Assembly (NCBI RefSeq): GCF_016722785.1
Contig: NZ_JAEQNE010000007.1
Location: forward strand, 294,889 to 358,888
Source: Ramlibacter monticola
GTDB lineage: Bacteria > Pseudomonadota > Gammaproteobacteria > Burkholderiales > Burkholderiaceae_C
DNA length: 64,000 bases
Reading direction: 5' to 3'
Each line of letters opens with the position of its first letter. Within the stretch, counting starts at the first letter, position 1. The translations under genes were made by a program, and so were the position numbers. Of the stretch, positions 34,291 through 43,907 are shown piece by piece. Under the pieces are notes generated by a model. It saw only the letters and a program-made list of their open reading frames with translations. It ran no database searches and had not been told where the DNA came from.

Positions 34291-35733
34291 ATGATGAACG
34301 AGACCGCCGCCGGCCCGGGCGCCGGCGCACCGCCGGCCGCGCTGGGCACGCGCGCCTGGCTGCGCGAAGGGCTGCGGGCCGCCTTCCTGCGGCCGCCGCG
34401 CATCGGCAACGCCCGGGTGCGGCCGCGAGAACTGCTGCAACTGGCCCTCGTTGCGATCCTGGTGGAGATCGCGCTCGGCCGGCTGGAGATCGACGGCCCC
34501 GCCGACTTCGTCCTGCGCGCCTGGCTGGCACCGTGGTGGTCGCTGGGCGCCATCCTGGTGCTGCTCTGGACGCTGCTCGGGGCCGGCGCCGCGGAGGGCG
34601 ACGTCCCTCGCCCCGGCGCGGCGAACTGGATCGCGCTGTGGCTGGTCGCGGCGCTGCCGCCCGGCGTCGTGTCGCAGCTCCTGGGCATCGCGCATGCGCG
34701 CGGCATGCTGCCGCCGCAGCTGTCCGAATCGGCCTCGTTCGCCTGGGGCAGCTACCTGCTGCTGTGGATCTGGAGCATCGCCATCGCGGTGGCGCTGGGG
34801 CGCGCCTTCGGCCTGCGGCGGCGGCGGCTCGCGGCCCTGGCGGCCGGCCTGGTCCTGATCTTCGGGCTCACCGCATGGCAGTTCCCGGAGCGGGCCTGGG
34901 AGTCGCCGACCGCCGCCGCCCCCGAAGAGGCCGCGTCGCTGGTCCTCACGCAGGAGAACTTCGAGACGCAGCAGGCGCTGTTCGAGCGCGCCCGCTCGGA
35001 GCTGGCGCCCGAGCGCCCCGGCGTGCCCGACGTGTACGGGATCGTCTTCGCGCCCTTCGCCGCCGAAGACGTGTTCCTGAAGGAAAGCACGATGGTGGCC
35101 GAGGTGCTGGCGCAGCGCTTCGATGCCAAGGGCCGCGTGCTGCAGCTGGTGAACCACGTCGACACGGTGGAGTCGCTGCCCTGGGCCACGCCGCTGAACC
35201 TGAAGCGTGCCATCGACGCGGTCGCGGAGCGCATGGACCGCGACCACGACGTGCTCGTGATCTACCTGACCTCGCATGCCGCGCGCGACTTCCAGCTCGC
35301 GGCCGCGCATCCGCCGCTCACCGTGGAGTCGGTGAGCCCGGGCGAGCTGCGCGTGGCGCTGGACGAGGCCGGCATCCGCAACCGCGTGATCGCGATCTCC
35401 GCCTGCTATTCCGGCGGCTGGGTCGGCCCGCTGGCGAGCGACACGACCCTGGTGATGACCGCCGCCGACGCCGACCACACCTCCTATGGCTGCGGGCGCC
35501 TGTCCGACCTGACCTACTTCGGCCGCGCCGTCTTCGACGAGCAGCTGCGCCGCACCCACTCCTTCGAGCAGGCCTTCGCCTCCGCCGTGCCGGTGATCCG
35601 CCAGCGCGAGGAGGAGGCCGGCAAGGCCGATGGTTTCTCCAATCCCCAGATCAGCGTGGGCGAAGGCATCAGGCCGCTGCTGAAGGCGCTGGAGTCGCGG
35701 CTCGACGCGATCCCGCCTTCGACGCGACCCTGA
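34291..35733 (+). CDS. membrane-anchored C13-family (legumain-like) peptidase
   Basis: A 480-residue protein. The N-terminal half holds about five membrane helices (about 46-62, 82-98, 112-132, 150-170 and 180-196). The C-terminal caspase-like domain has catalytic His329 (VIYLTSHAARDF) and Cys372 (IAISACYSGGW), then a loop TLVMTAADADHTSYGCG. Peptidase C13 domains of this kind occur in many proteobacteria with unknown substrates; the domain would face one side of the inner membrane. A possible second start ATG lies one codon later. Confidence 0.82.
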   Translation: MMNETAAGPGAGAPPAALGTRAWLREGLRAAFLRPPRIGNARVRPRELLQLALVAILVEIALGRLEIDGPADFVLRAWLAPWWSLGAILVLLWTLLGAGAAEGDVPRPGAANWIALWLVAALPPGVVSQLLGIAHARGMLPPQLSESASFAWGSYLLLWIWSIAIAVALGRAFGLRRRRLAALAAGLVLIFGLTAWQFPERAWESPTAAAPEEAASLVLTQENFETQQALFERARSELAPERPGVPDVYGIVFAPFAAEDVFLKESTMVAEVLAQRFDAKGRVLQLVNHVDTVESLPWATPLNLKRAIDAVAERMDRDHDVLVIYLTSHAARDFQLAAAHPPLTVESVSPGELRVALDEAGIRNRVIAISACYSGGWVGPLASDTTLVMTAADADHTSYGCGRLSDLTYFGRAVFDEQLRRTHSFEQAFASAVPVIRQREEEAGKADGFSNPQISVGEGIRPLLKALESRLDAIPPSTRP

Positions 35734-35758
35734 GCCGCTCCCGCGCAGGAAGTCCGGC

Positions 35759-38281
35759 ATGACGATGATTCGAGCCGGGGCGCTCGGCTGGCGCACCCTG
35801 TGGCGCGACCTGCGCGGCGGCGAGCTGCGCCTCCTGATCGTGGCCGTCACCCTGGCGGTGGCGGCGCTCACCGCGGTGGGCTTCTTCGCCGACCGCCTCC
35901 AGTCCGGGCTGGAACGCGACGCGCGCCAGCTCCTGGGCGGCGACGCGGTGGTGGTGAGCGACCAGCCCACGCCCCCGCAGTTCGATCGGCAGGCGCGCAG
36001 CCTCGGGCTGCGCAGCGTGACCACCCTGCTGTTCCCCTCCATGGCGCGCGCGCCCGAGGCGCGGGGCGGCACGAGCCGGCTGGTGGCGCTCAAGGCCGTC
36101 GCCGACGGCTACCCCCTGCGCGGCCGGCTGCAGGTGGCGCAAGACGCGGAGGGGCCGGGGCGTCCTGCCAGCGGAGTGCCCGGTCGCGGCGAAGCCTGGG
36201 TCGATCCCGCGCTGCTCGAGGCGCTGGGCGTGCAGGTCGGCGACCCGCTGCTGCTGGGGGACTCGCAGCTGCGCATCACGCGCGTGATCACGCTGGAGCC
36301 CGATCGCGGCGCCGGCTTCCTGAGCTTCGCGCCGCGCGTCATGATCCACGTGGACGAACTCCCGGCCACGCGGCTGGTGCAGCCGGCGAGCCGGATCGGG
36401 TACCGCTTCGCGGTGGCCGGCGAGGACGCCGCAGTCGCCCGCTTCTCCGACTGGGCGGTGGCCGAGGCGAAGAAGCCGGAGGTCCGCGGCGTGCGCGTCG
36501 AGTCGCTCGAAGGGGGCCGGCCGGAGATGCGGCAGACGCTCGATCGGGCCGAGAAGTTCCTCAACCTGGTGGCGCTGCTCGCCGCGCTCCTGAGCGCCGT
36601 GGCCGTGGCGCTGGCCGCGCGCGGCTTCGCCACCCGGCACCTGGACGACTGCGCCATGTTGCGCGTGCTGGGGCAGAGCCAGCGCACCATCGCCGGCAGC
36701 TATGCCTTCGAATTCGGCATGGTGGGCTTGTTCGCCAGCGTCACGGGCGTGGCGCTGGGCTTCGCCGTGCACTTCGTGTTCGTCGCCATGCTGGGCGGGC
36801 TGGTCGAAGCGAGCCTGCCCCCGCCCGGCCCCTGGCCGGTGGTGTTCGGCCTGGGCATGGGCCTCACCCTGCTGTTCGCCTTCGGGCTGCCGCCGGTGCT
36901 GCAGCTGGCGCAGGTGCCGGCGCTGCGCGTGATCCGGCGCGACGTCGGCAACCTCCGGCCTGCTTCCCTGCTGGTGCTGGGCATCGGCGTCGCCGGCTTC
37001 GCGGCGTTGCTGCTGGCCGCCAGCAGCGACCTCTGGCTCGGGGCGATCGCGGTCGGCGGCTTCGCCGGCGCGGTCCTGGTGTTCGCGGGGCTCAGCTGGC
37101 TTGCCGTGCAGCTGCTGCGGCGGGTCGTGCACGAGGCCACCGCGCCGCGCTGGCTGGTGCTCGCCACGCGGCAGATCGGCGCGCGTCCGGCCTACGCGGT
37201 GGTCCAGAGCAGCGCGCTGGCGGTGGGCCTGCTCGCGCTGATGCTGCTGGTGCTGCTGCGCACCGACCTGATCGCGAGCTGGCGCCAGGCCACCCCGGCC
37301 GATGCGCCCAACCGCTTCGTGATCAACGTGATGCCGGAGCAGTCGGAGGCCTTCCTCGCGCGGCTGCGGGGCGCGGGCGTGCAGCGCCTGGACTGGTATC
37401 CGATGTTCCGCGGCCGGCTGGTGGCGGTGAACGGGCGCACCGTCGCGCCCGACGATTTCAGCGAGGACCGCGCGCGCCGCCTGCTCGATCGCGAATTCAA
37501 CCTCTCGTTCTCGGCGCAGCAGCCGCCGCACAACCAGGTCGTCGCCGGCCGCTGGACGCCGGGGGAGCAGGGCGCCGTGAGCGTGGAGCAGGGCCTGGCC
37601 GCGACGCTGGGGCTGCGCCTGGGCGACACGCTGCGGTTCGACGTGGCCGGCGTCACGAGCGAGGCCCGCATCACGTCGCTGCGCAAGCTGGACTGGCAGT
37701 CGATGCGCGCCAACTTCTTCGTGATGTATCCGGTGAGCACGCTGCCCGGCATGCCGGTCACCTACATGGGCGCGTTCCGCGCGCCCGAGCGCAAGGGCTT
37801 CGACAACGCGCTGGTGCGCGAATTCCCGAACATCACGGACGTCGACATGACGGCCACCCTGAACCAGGTGCAGGGCGTCCTGGACAAGGTGATCCGCGCG
37901 GTGGAGTTCCTGTTCGGGTTCACGCTCGCCGCCGGCGTGGTGGTGCTGTTCGCCGCAGTCACCGCCACGCGCGAGGAGCGGGCGCGCGAGTTCGCGATCA
38001 TGCGCGCGGTCGGCGCGCGCGGGGCGCTGCTGAGGCAGGTGCAGCGGGCGGAGCTGGCGGGCATCGGGCTGCTCGCGGGCTTCCTGGCCAGCGTGGTGGC
38101 GTCGATCGTCGGCTGGGCGCTGGCGAAGTACGCCTTCGATTTCACGTGGACCGCCTCGCCGCTGGTGCCCGTGGCCGGCTCGGTGGCGGGCGCCCTGCTG
38201 GCGCTGGCGGCGGGCTGGTGGGGGCTGCGCGAAGTGCTGAACCGCCCGGTGGTGGAAACCTTGCGCAAGGCGGCCGAATAG
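35759..38281 (+). CDS. FtsX-like ABC permease (YbbP-type)
   Basis: An 840-residue inner-membrane protein with two FtsX permease modules. After an N-terminal membrane helix (LLIVAVTLAVAALTAVGFFADRL) lies a large periplasmic MacB-like domain (DARQLLGGDAVVVSD, GGTSRLVALKAVADGYPL). Membrane segments follow at about 275-480, then a second periplasmic part and a C-terminal set ending REVLNRPVVETLRKA. YbbP partners with the ATPase YbbA and is linked to lipid or envelope processing; no ATPase gene adjoins it here. Confidence 0.88.
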   Translation: MTMIRAGALGWRTLWRDLRGGELRLLIVAVTLAVAALTAVGFFADRLQSGLERDARQLLGGDAVVVSDQPTPPQFDRQARSLGLRSVTTLLFPSMARAPEARGGTSRLVALKAVADGYPLRGRLQVAQDAEGPGRPASGVPGRGEAWVDPALLEALGVQVGDPLLLGDSQLRITRVITLEPDRGAGFLSFAPRVMIHVDELPATRLVQPASRIGYRFAVAGEDAAVARFSDWAVAEAKKPEVRGVRVESLEGGRPEMRQTLDRAEKFLNLVALLAALLSAVAVALAARGFATRHLDDCAMLRVLGQSQRTIAGSYAFEFGMVGLFASVTGVALGFAVHFVFVAMLGGLVEASLPPPGPWPVVFGLGMGLTLLFAFGLPPVLQLAQVPALRVIRRDVGNLRPASLLVLGIGVAGFAALLLAASSDLWLGAIAVGGFAGAVLVFAGLSWLAVQLLRRVVHEATAPRWLVLATRQIGARPAYAVVQSSALAVGLLALMLLVLLRTDLIASWRQATPADAPNRFVINVMPEQSEAFLARLRGAGVQRLDWYPMFRGRLVAVNGRTVAPDDFSEDRARRLLDREFNLSFSAQQPPHNQVVAGRWTPGEQGAVSVEQGLAATLGLRLGDTLRFDVAGVTSEARITSLRKLDWQSMRANFFVMYPVSTLPGMPVTYMGAFRAPERKGFDNALVREFPNITDVDMTATLNQVQGVLDKVIRAVEFLFGFTLAAGVVVLFAAVTATREERAREFAIMRAVGARGALLRQVQRAELAGIGLLAGFLASVVASIVGWALAKYAFDFTWTASPLVPVAGSVAGALLALAAGWWGLREVLNRPVVETLRKAAE

Positions 38282-38302
38282 GGTTCTTGGGACAATCGGC
38301 GG

Positions 38303-38707
38303 ATGGAGATCCAAGACAAGCCGCCCTTCGAGACCCCTTTCGAGTGGATCGGCGGCGAAGAGAAAGTGAAGGCCCTGGTCGAACGCTTCTACGACCTGAT
38401 GGAACTGGAGACGGGCTATGGCGCCGTGCGCGCCACCCATGGCGTCGACCTGGAGCGCGCGCGCCAGAACCTGTTCTGGTTCCTGTGCGGCTGGCTCGGC
38501 GGGCCGCAGCACTACACCGACCGCTTCGGCCACCCGCGCCTGCGGGCGCGGCACCTACCGTTCAGGATCGGCATCCAGGAGCGGGACGAGTGGCTGGCGT
38601 GCATGGACGAAGCGATGGGTGACGTGGGGGTGGACGAGACCCTGCGGGCGCGGCTGCGGGAGTCCTTCTTCCAGACCGCCGACTGGATGAGAAACACGGC
38701 CGGCTGA
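38303..38707 (+). CDS. group II truncated haemoglobin
   Basis: A 134-residue 2-on-2 globin. PFEWIGGEEKVKALVERFYDLM, the proximal region GWLGGPQHYTDRFGHPRLRARHLPFRIG and DEWLACMDEAM are group II (YjbI-like) signatures. His in GHPRLRARH would ligate haem. It binds O2 or NO and may protect from nitrosative stress. It lies 21 bases after the permease stop, possibly in the same transcript, and converges on smr. Confidence 0.92.
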   Translation: MEIQDKPPFETPFEWIGGEEKVKALVERFYDLMELETGYGAVRATHGVDLERARQNLFWFLCGWLGGPQHYTDRFGHPRLRARHLPFRIGIQERDEWLACMDEAMGDVGVDETLRARLRESFFQTADWMRNTAG

Positions 38708-38736
38708 CGCCGGGGTTCCCGTCGGTCGCCTCCAGG

Positions 38737-39375
38737 CTACGAGGCTGGCTTCAGCAGCACCACCACCGCCCCCGCCCCGCCTTCGTCCCCCCGCGCCTGC
38801 ACGAAGGCGAGCACCTCGTTCTTCTGCACCAGCCAGCTGTGCACCTTGCCCTTGAGCACCGGCGTCTTGCCCGGTGAGCCCAGCCCTTTGCCGTGCACCA
38901 CGCGCACGCAGCGCAGGCCCCCGCGCACGGCTTCGCGCAGGAAGCTCGCCAGGGCCTCGCGCGCGTCGTCCGTGCGCAGGCCGTGCAGGTCGATCTCCGA
39001 CTGGATGCTCCACTCGCCGCGGCGCAGCTTGCGGGCGACATCGATGCCGATGCCGGGCCGGCGGAAGCTCATGGCCTCGTCCACCTCCAGCAGCGTGGAG
39101 GCGTCGAATTCGTCGCTGATGGACTCCTTCAGCACCCGCTGGTCGTCGAGCTGGCGCTGCGCTGCGATGGGCGCCACCGGCTCCGGAGGGTGGTGCACGC
39201 GGCCGTGCGAGCGCAGCTTCTGCACCGGGCCCGCGGCTTTCTGGAACAGGTTGCGCTCGGATTCAGCGCGCTTCTGCGCCTCCGCGCGCTTCGCGGCCTC
39301 TTCGCGCGCGATGCGTTCGCGCTCGGCGACCTGCGTCCTGATCGCATGCAGGTCCTGCAGGGACTTCGCTTTCAA
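38737..39375 (-). CDS. Smr-domain protein
   Basis: A 212-residue protein with an Arg/Glu/Ala-rich helical N-terminus and a C-terminal Smr domain at about 125-205. The Smr motifs IDLHGLRTDDAREALASFL (DLHG) and CVRVVHGKGLGSPG (HGKG) are intact. E. coli SmrA/SmrB-type proteins are nucleases; SmrB cleaves mRNA at collided ribosomes. Its ATG overlaps the radC stop (ATGA), so the two are coupled. Its exact target here is not known. Confidence 0.9.
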   Translation of the reverse strand: MKAKSLQDLHAIRTQVAERERIAREEAAKRAEAQKRAESERNLFQKAAGPVQKLRSHGRVHHPPEPVAPIAAQRQLDDQRVLKESISDEFDASTLLEVDEAMSFRRPGIGIDVARKLRRGEWSIQSEIDLHGLRTDDAREALASFLREAVRGGLRCVRVVHGKGLGSPGKTPVLKGKVHSWLVQKNEVLAFVQARGDEGGAGAVVVLLKPAS

Positions 39376-40052
39376 ATCAACCCTTTCTCCGCCATCGACA
39401 AGGCCTGCCCCGGCGCGACGATGACATGATCCAGCACCCGCACGTCCACCAGCGCCAGCGCCGCCTTCAGCGTCTGCGTCAGCGCCTCGTCGGCCCGCGA
39501 AGGCTGCACCGTGCCGCTCGGGTGGTTGTGCGCCAGCACCACGGCGGCCGCATGGTGCTGCAGCGATTTCAGGACGACCTCGCGCGGGTACACGCTGGTC
39601 TGAGTCAGCGTGCCGCGGAAGAGTTCTTCCATGGCGATGAGGCGGTTCTGCGCATCGAGGAACAGGGCGGCGAAGACTTCGTGCGGCCGGCGGGCCAGGT
39701 GCAGTTGCAGGTAATTTTTCACGGCGTCGGGCGAGCTGAACACCTCGCGTTCCCTCAGTTGCTCCGCTACCGCTCGTCGGGCGAGTTCCAGCACCGCCAG
39801 CAGCTCGGAGCGCTTGGCCGTGCCCCCCAGGCCGTGGACGCAGCGCAGTTCGTCGCCGCTGGCGTGCAGCAGCCCTGCCAGGCCCCGGAAGCGCTCCAGC
39901 ACCTCCTGCGCCATCTGGAACACGCCGCGGCCGCGGGTGCCGGTGCGCAGCAGCAGGGCCAGCAGCTCGGTGTCGCTCAGGGCCGCCGGCCCGCGCGCCA
40001 GCAGCTTTTCGCGCGGCCGGGCGTCCGCCGGGAGGTCTTTGAGGGCCATCAT
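39372..40052 (-). CDS. radC: RadC-family JAB/MPN protein
   Basis: A 226-residue protein. UPF0758/RadC features are ADARPREKLLARGPAALSDTELLALLLRTG, a helix-hairpin-helix-like region, and the JAMM metal motif VVLAHNHPSGTVQPSRAD with a preceding Glu (VYPREVVLKSL). The DNA-repair name is historical and the activity is not established. It is coupled to smr by a 4-base overlap and divergent from the FKBP gene. Confidence 0.92.
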   Translation of the reverse strand: MMALKDLPADARPREKLLARGPAALSDTELLALLLRTGTRGRGVFQMAQEVLERFRGLAGLLHASGDELRCVHGLGGTAKRSELLAVLELARRAVAEQLREREVFSSPDAVKNYLQLHLARRPHEVFAALFLDAQNRLIAMEELFRGTLTQTSVYPREVVLKSLQHHAAAVVLAHNHPSGTVQPSRADEALTQTLKAALALVDVRVLDHVIVAPGQALSMAEKGLI

Positions 40053-40105
40053 CTCACCCCTTGCCCCGACTTCTTAAAATGGAGGGCCAGTTTATCGGGA
40101 CTTCC

Positions 40106-40582
40106 ATGGCCTCCTCCACGCCCCGGGTGCAACCGGGCTCCTTCCTCACGCTGCATTACCGCCTCGCGGGCCCCTACGGCGACATCATCAACACCTTCGA
40201 GGGCAAGCCCTCGACGCTGACCGTGGGCAACAGCGAGCTCTCGCCGGCGATCGAGCAGCGCCTGCTGGGCCTGGAAGAGGGCACCCGGACGCAATTCGAG
40301 ATCCCCGCCGGCGAAGCCTTCGGCGAACGCAATCCCGAGATGGTGCGCTGGGTCGCACGCAAACTGCTGGTGCAAGTGAGCGGCGCGAATGCCCAATATT
40401 CCGTGGGCGACGTGGTGAAATTTCCCACCCCCGATGGCGCCGGCCAGTACGCCGGCGCGGTGAAGGAGCTCGGGGCCGACGAGGACGGCGACGGCCACCC
40501 GGACGCCGTCCTGTTCGACTTCAACCATCCCCTCGCGAGCCATCCGGTCACCTTCGAGGTGCAGCTGATCGGGGTGATCTGA
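40106..40582 (+). CDS. FKBP-type peptidyl-prolyl isomerase (SlpA/FkpB-like)
   Basis: A 158-residue isomerase. It begins VQPGSFLTLHYRLAGPYGDIINTF and contains SELSPAIEQRLLGLEEGTRTQFEIPAGEAFG with an insert-in-flap typical of the SlyD/SlpA group. It ends FNHPLASHPVTFEVQLIGV. The ATG at 40106 is chosen as it begins the domain; a longer in-frame start at 40061 would add 15 residues. The stop overlaps the ispH start, the common fkpB-ispH pairing. Confidence 0.92.
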   Translation: MASSTPRVQPGSFLTLHYRLAGPYGDIINTFEGKPSTLTVGNSELSPAIEQRLLGLEEGTRTQFEIPAGEAFGERNPEMVRWVARKLLVQVSGANAQYSVGDVVKFPTPDGAGQYAGAVKELGADEDGDGHPDAVLFDFNHPLASHPVTFEVQLIGVI

Positions 40583-41517
40583 TGGCGGCTCCGCAGGAAA
40601 TCCTGCTGGCCGAGCCGCGCGGCTTCTGCGCCGGCGTGGACCGCGCCATCGAGATCGTCGAGCGCGCGCTGGCCCGCTTCGGCGCGCCGATCTACGTGCG
40701 CCACGAGATCGTGCACAACACCTTCGTGGTCAACGACCTGAAGTCCAAGGGCGCGATCTTCATCGAGGACCTCGACGAGGTGCCGCCCGGGGCGACGCTG
40801 ATCTTCTCCGCCCACGGCGTGAGCAAGGCGGTGCAGGCCGAGGCGGCGGCGCGCGGCTTCCACGTCTTCGACGCGACCTGCCCGCTGGTGAGCAAGGTGC
40901 ACATCGAGGTGGCCAAGCTCGCCAGGGAAGGCTACGAGTTCATCATGATCGGCCACAAGGGCCATCCCGAAGTGGAAGGCACGATGGGGCAGCTCGATCA
41001 CGGCATCCACCTGGTGGAGGACGTGGCCGACGTCGCGTCGGTGCACCCCGCGCAGGCCGAGCGCCTGGCGGTGGTCACGCAGACCACGCTGTCGGTGGAC
41101 GACGCCGCGGAGATCATGGCGGCGGTCAAGGCTCGCTTCCCCAGCATCCGCCAGCCCAAGCAGCAGGACATCTGCTACGCCACCCAGAACCGGCAGGACG
41201 CGGTGAAGATGCTTTCGCGCGAGGTGGACGTCGTGGTCGTGGTGGGCAGCCCCACCAGCTCCAACAGCAACCGCCTCGCCGAACTCGCGCGCAAGCTGGG
41301 CGTGCCCAGTTACATGGTCGACAACCCCTGCGAGCTGAAGGCCGAATGGCTGCAGGGCAAGTCTCGCGTGGGACTCACCGCCGGCGCCTCGGCCCCCGAG
41401 GTGCTGGTGCAGCAGGTGATCGACCGCATCAAGGCGCTGGGCGCCGTGGCCGTGCGCAGGATGGACGGCATCGTGGAGACGGTGAAGTTCCCGCTGCCGA
41501 AGGGACTGAAGCAGTAA
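40582..41517 (+). CDS. ispH: 4-hydroxy-3-methylbut-2-enyl diphosphate reductase
   Basis: A 311-residue [4Fe-4S] enzyme, last step of the MEP pathway, making IPP and DMAPP. Cluster Cys16 lies in PRGFCAGVDRAIEIVERAL and another Cys in VFDATCPLVSKVH; the third is in KQQDICYATQNRQDAV. SPTSSNSNRLAELA binds substrate phosphate. Its ATG shares the A of the FKBP stop (TGATG), giving translational coupling. Confidence 0.97.
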   Translation: MAAPQEILLAEPRGFCAGVDRAIEIVERALARFGAPIYVRHEIVHNTFVVNDLKSKGAIFIEDLDEVPPGATLIFSAHGVSKAVQAEAAARGFHVFDATCPLVSKVHIEVAKLAREGYEFIMIGHKGHPEVEGTMGQLDHGIHLVEDVADVASVHPAQAERLAVVTQTTLSVDDAAEIMAAVKARFPSIRQPKQQDICYATQNRQDAVKMLSREVDVVVVVGSPTSSNSNRLAELARKLGVPSYMVDNPCELKAEWLQGKSRVGLTAGASAPEVLVQQVIDRIKALGAVAVRRMDGIVETVKFPLPKGLKQ

Positions 41518-41537
41518 TCGCCGCTACAGTGCGGCGC

Positions 41538-42479
41538 ATGGACCGGCACGACATCGACATGGCCGCGGCGCGCTTCCGCGCCGACGGCCGTGGATTCATC
41601 CGCCGCACGCCCTTGTGGCAGCTTCCCGGCGCCGCCTTGGGCGTGGACTGCGCCGAGGTCTGGCTCAAGCTCGAGCACCTGCAGGTCTCCGGCAGCTTCA
41701 AGGCGCGCGGCATGTACAACCGGCTGCTCGCCAACCCGATTCCCCCTGCGGGCGTGATCGTCGCCTCCGGCGGCAATGCGGGCATCGCCACGGCGGCGGC
41801 CGCGCGCGCGCTGGGCGTGCCCTGCGAGGTGTTCGTGCCCACCGTCAGCAGCCCGGCCAAGCAGCAGAAGCTGCGCGAGCTCGGGGCGCGGGTGGTGGTG
41901 ACGGGCGCCGTCTATGCCGAGGCGCTGGAGGCCTGCCTGGGGCGCCAGCGCGAAACGGGGGCCCTGCTCACGCACGCCTACGACCAGCCCGAAGTGGTGG
42001 CGGGCGCCGGCACCATCGCGCTGGAGATCGAGGAGCAGGGCGGCCGCACGCCGGACGCCGTGCTGGTGAGCGTCGGCGGTGGCGGCCTCATCGCCGGCAT
42101 CGCGGCCTGGTTCGCGTCGCGCAGCCGCGTGATCGCGCTGGAGCCGGAGCTGGCGCCGACGCTTTACCGGGCGCGCGCGGCGGGGCGGCCGGAAGACGTC
42201 GCCGTGGGCGGCATCGCGGCCGATTCGCTCGGCGCGAAGCGCGTCGGGGCCATCGCCTGGGAGCTCGCGCAGCGGCACGTGGCCGATGCGCTGCTGCTGC
42301 CCGACGAGGCGATCCGCGCGGCGCAGCTCGCGTTGTGGAAGGAATTCAAGCTCGCCGTGGAACCCGCCGCGGCGCTCGGGCTGGCCGCCTTGCTGGCGCG
42401 CGCGTACGTCCCGCGCGCGGAGGAAACCGTAACCCTGGTCGTGTGCGGGGCCAATCTCGATCCGGCGACCTTGTCGTAG
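41538..42479 (+). CDS. PLP-dependent serine/threonine dehydratase family
   Basis: A 313-residue fold-type II PLP enzyme. The cofactor Lys is Lys55 in VSGSFKARGMYN. The substrate loop is VASGGNAGIATAAAA and the phosphate-binding Gly loop VSVGGGGLIAG. There is no C-terminal ACT domain, so it is of the catabolic or racemase-like short type. Reaction inferred as deamination of Ser/Thr to 2-oxo acids. It follows ispH by 20 bases. Confidence 0.87.
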   Translation: MDRHDIDMAAARFRADGRGFIRRTPLWQLPGAALGVDCAEVWLKLEHLQVSGSFKARGMYNRLLANPIPPAGVIVASGGNAGIATAAAARALGVPCEVFVPTVSSPAKQQKLRELGARVVVTGAVYAEALEACLGRQRETGALLTHAYDQPEVVAGAGTIALEIEEQGGRTPDAVLVSVGGGGLIAGIAAWFASRSRVIALEPELAPTLYRARAAGRPEDVAVGGIAADSLGAKRVGAIAWELAQRHVADALLLPDEAIRAAQLALWKEFKLAVEPAAALGLAALLARAYVPRAEETVTLVVCGANLDPATLS

Positions 42480-42552
42480 CCGCCGTGTTCCGCATGCCCG
42501 GCGCGCCCGGGCGGCGCCCAGAGGCCCGGTGCGTGCCGAATAAAATGCCGCG

Positions 42553-43863
42553 ATGCTCGACGTCAACCTGCTCCGCAAAGACCTCCCCTCGGTGATCGCG
42601 CGCCTGGAGAAGCGCAAGTCCCCGCAGCCCTTCCTCGATGTCGAGGCCTTCCAGAAGCTGGAAGCCGAGCGCAAGACGATCCAGACCCGCACCGAAGAGT
42701 TGCAGGCGCGTCGCAACCAGCTGTCCAAGCAGATCGGCCAGCTCAAGGCCAAGGGCGAGTCCGCCGATGCCGTGATGGCCGAGGTGGGGCAGATCAAGAC
42801 CGAGCTGGACCAGTCCGCCGCGCGCCTGGACCAGATCCAGCCCGAGATGCAGGCGCTGCTGCTGTCCGTGCCCAACCTGCCGCACGAGAGCGTGCCGGTG
42901 GGCGCGGACGAGACGGCGAACGTGGAAGTGCGCCGTTGGGGCACGCCGCGCGCCTTCGGGTTCGCGGTGAAGGACCACGTGGACATCGGCGAGCCGCTCG
43001 GCCTCGATTTCGGCACCGGCGTGAAGCTCGCCGGCGCGCGCTTCACCGTGATGAAGGGGCCCATCGCGCGGCTGCATCGCGCACTCGCGCAGTTCATGCT
43101 GGACGTGCAGACGCAGGAGCACGGCTACACCGAGTGCTACACGCCCTACATCGCCAATGAGGCGACGCTGCGCGGCACCGGCCAACTGCCCAAGTTCGAA
43201 GGGGACCTGTTCGCGGTCAGCAAGGGCGGCCAGGAAGGGCTGGCCGACGCGGAGCAGCAGGCGCTGTACCTGATCCCCACCAGCGAGGTCACGCTGACCA
43301 ACTTCGTGCGCGACGAGCTCCTGCCGGAGGCGCAGCTGCCGGTGCGGCTCACGGCGCACACCCCCTGCTTCCGCTCGGAGGCGGGCAGCGCCGGGCGCGA
43401 CACGCGCGGCATGATCCGCCAGCACCAGTTCGACAAGGTGGAGATGGTGCAGGTCGTGCACCCGGAGAAGAGCTACGAGGCACTGGAGCAGATGACCGGG
43501 CATGCCGAGGCGATCCTGCAGAAGCTGGGGCTGCCCTACCGCGTGGTGCTGCTGTGCAGCGGCGACATGGGTTTCGGGGCCGCCAAGACCTACGACCTCG
43601 AAGTGTGGCTGCCGGCGCAGGACACATACCGCGAGATCAGCTCGGTGTCCAACTGCGAGGCCTTCCAGGCGCGGCGCCTGCAGGCGCGATTCAAGAATGC
43701 GCAGGGCAAGAACGAGCTGGTGCACACACTCAACGGCTCGGGCCTGGCCGTGGGCCGGACGCTGGTCGCGGTCCTGGAGAACTACCAGAACGCGGACGGC
43801 AGCGTGACCGTCCCGGAGGCGCTGCGCCCCTACCTCGGCGGCAAGGACCGGTTGGCAGCCTGA
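42553..43863 (+). CDS. serS: seryl-tRNA synthetase
   Basis: A 436-residue class II synthetase. The N-terminal long coiled-coil arm (about 30-100, ERKTIQTRTEELQARRNQLSK) grips the tRNA-Ser variable arm. Class II motif 2 is PCFRSEAGSAGRDTRGM and motif 3 is NGSGLAVGRTLVAVLENYQ. YLIPTSEVTLTN binds serine. It is followed 44 bases later by a tRNA-Ser gene, so enzyme and a cognate tRNA are adjacent. Confidence 0.98.
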   Translation: MLDVNLLRKDLPSVIARLEKRKSPQPFLDVEAFQKLEAERKTIQTRTEELQARRNQLSKQIGQLKAKGESADAVMAEVGQIKTELDQSAARLDQIQPEMQALLLSVPNLPHESVPVGADETANVEVRRWGTPRAFGFAVKDHVDIGEPLGLDFGTGVKLAGARFTVMKGPIARLHRALAQFMLDVQTQEHGYTECYTPYIANEATLRGTGQLPKFEGDLFAVSKGGQEGLADAEQQALYLIPTSEVTLTNFVRDELLPEAQLPVRLTAHTPCFRSEAGSAGRDTRGMIRQHQFDKVEMVQVVHPEKSYEALEQMTGHAEAILQKLGLPYRVVLLCSGDMGFGAAKTYDLEVWLPAQDTYREISSVSNCEAFQARRLQARFKNAQGKNELVHTLNGSGLAVGRTLVAVLENYQNADGSVTVPEALRPYLGGKDRLAA

Positions 43864-43907
43864 GCTTGGGTTAGAATCCAAGGCTTCGCACCACGCGAAC
43901 CGAATCA

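Noticed and set aside
35669..38554. A 961-codon reverse frame over the FtsX-like permease
   Set aside because: Antisense shadow; His/Gln/Arg-rich and without domains.
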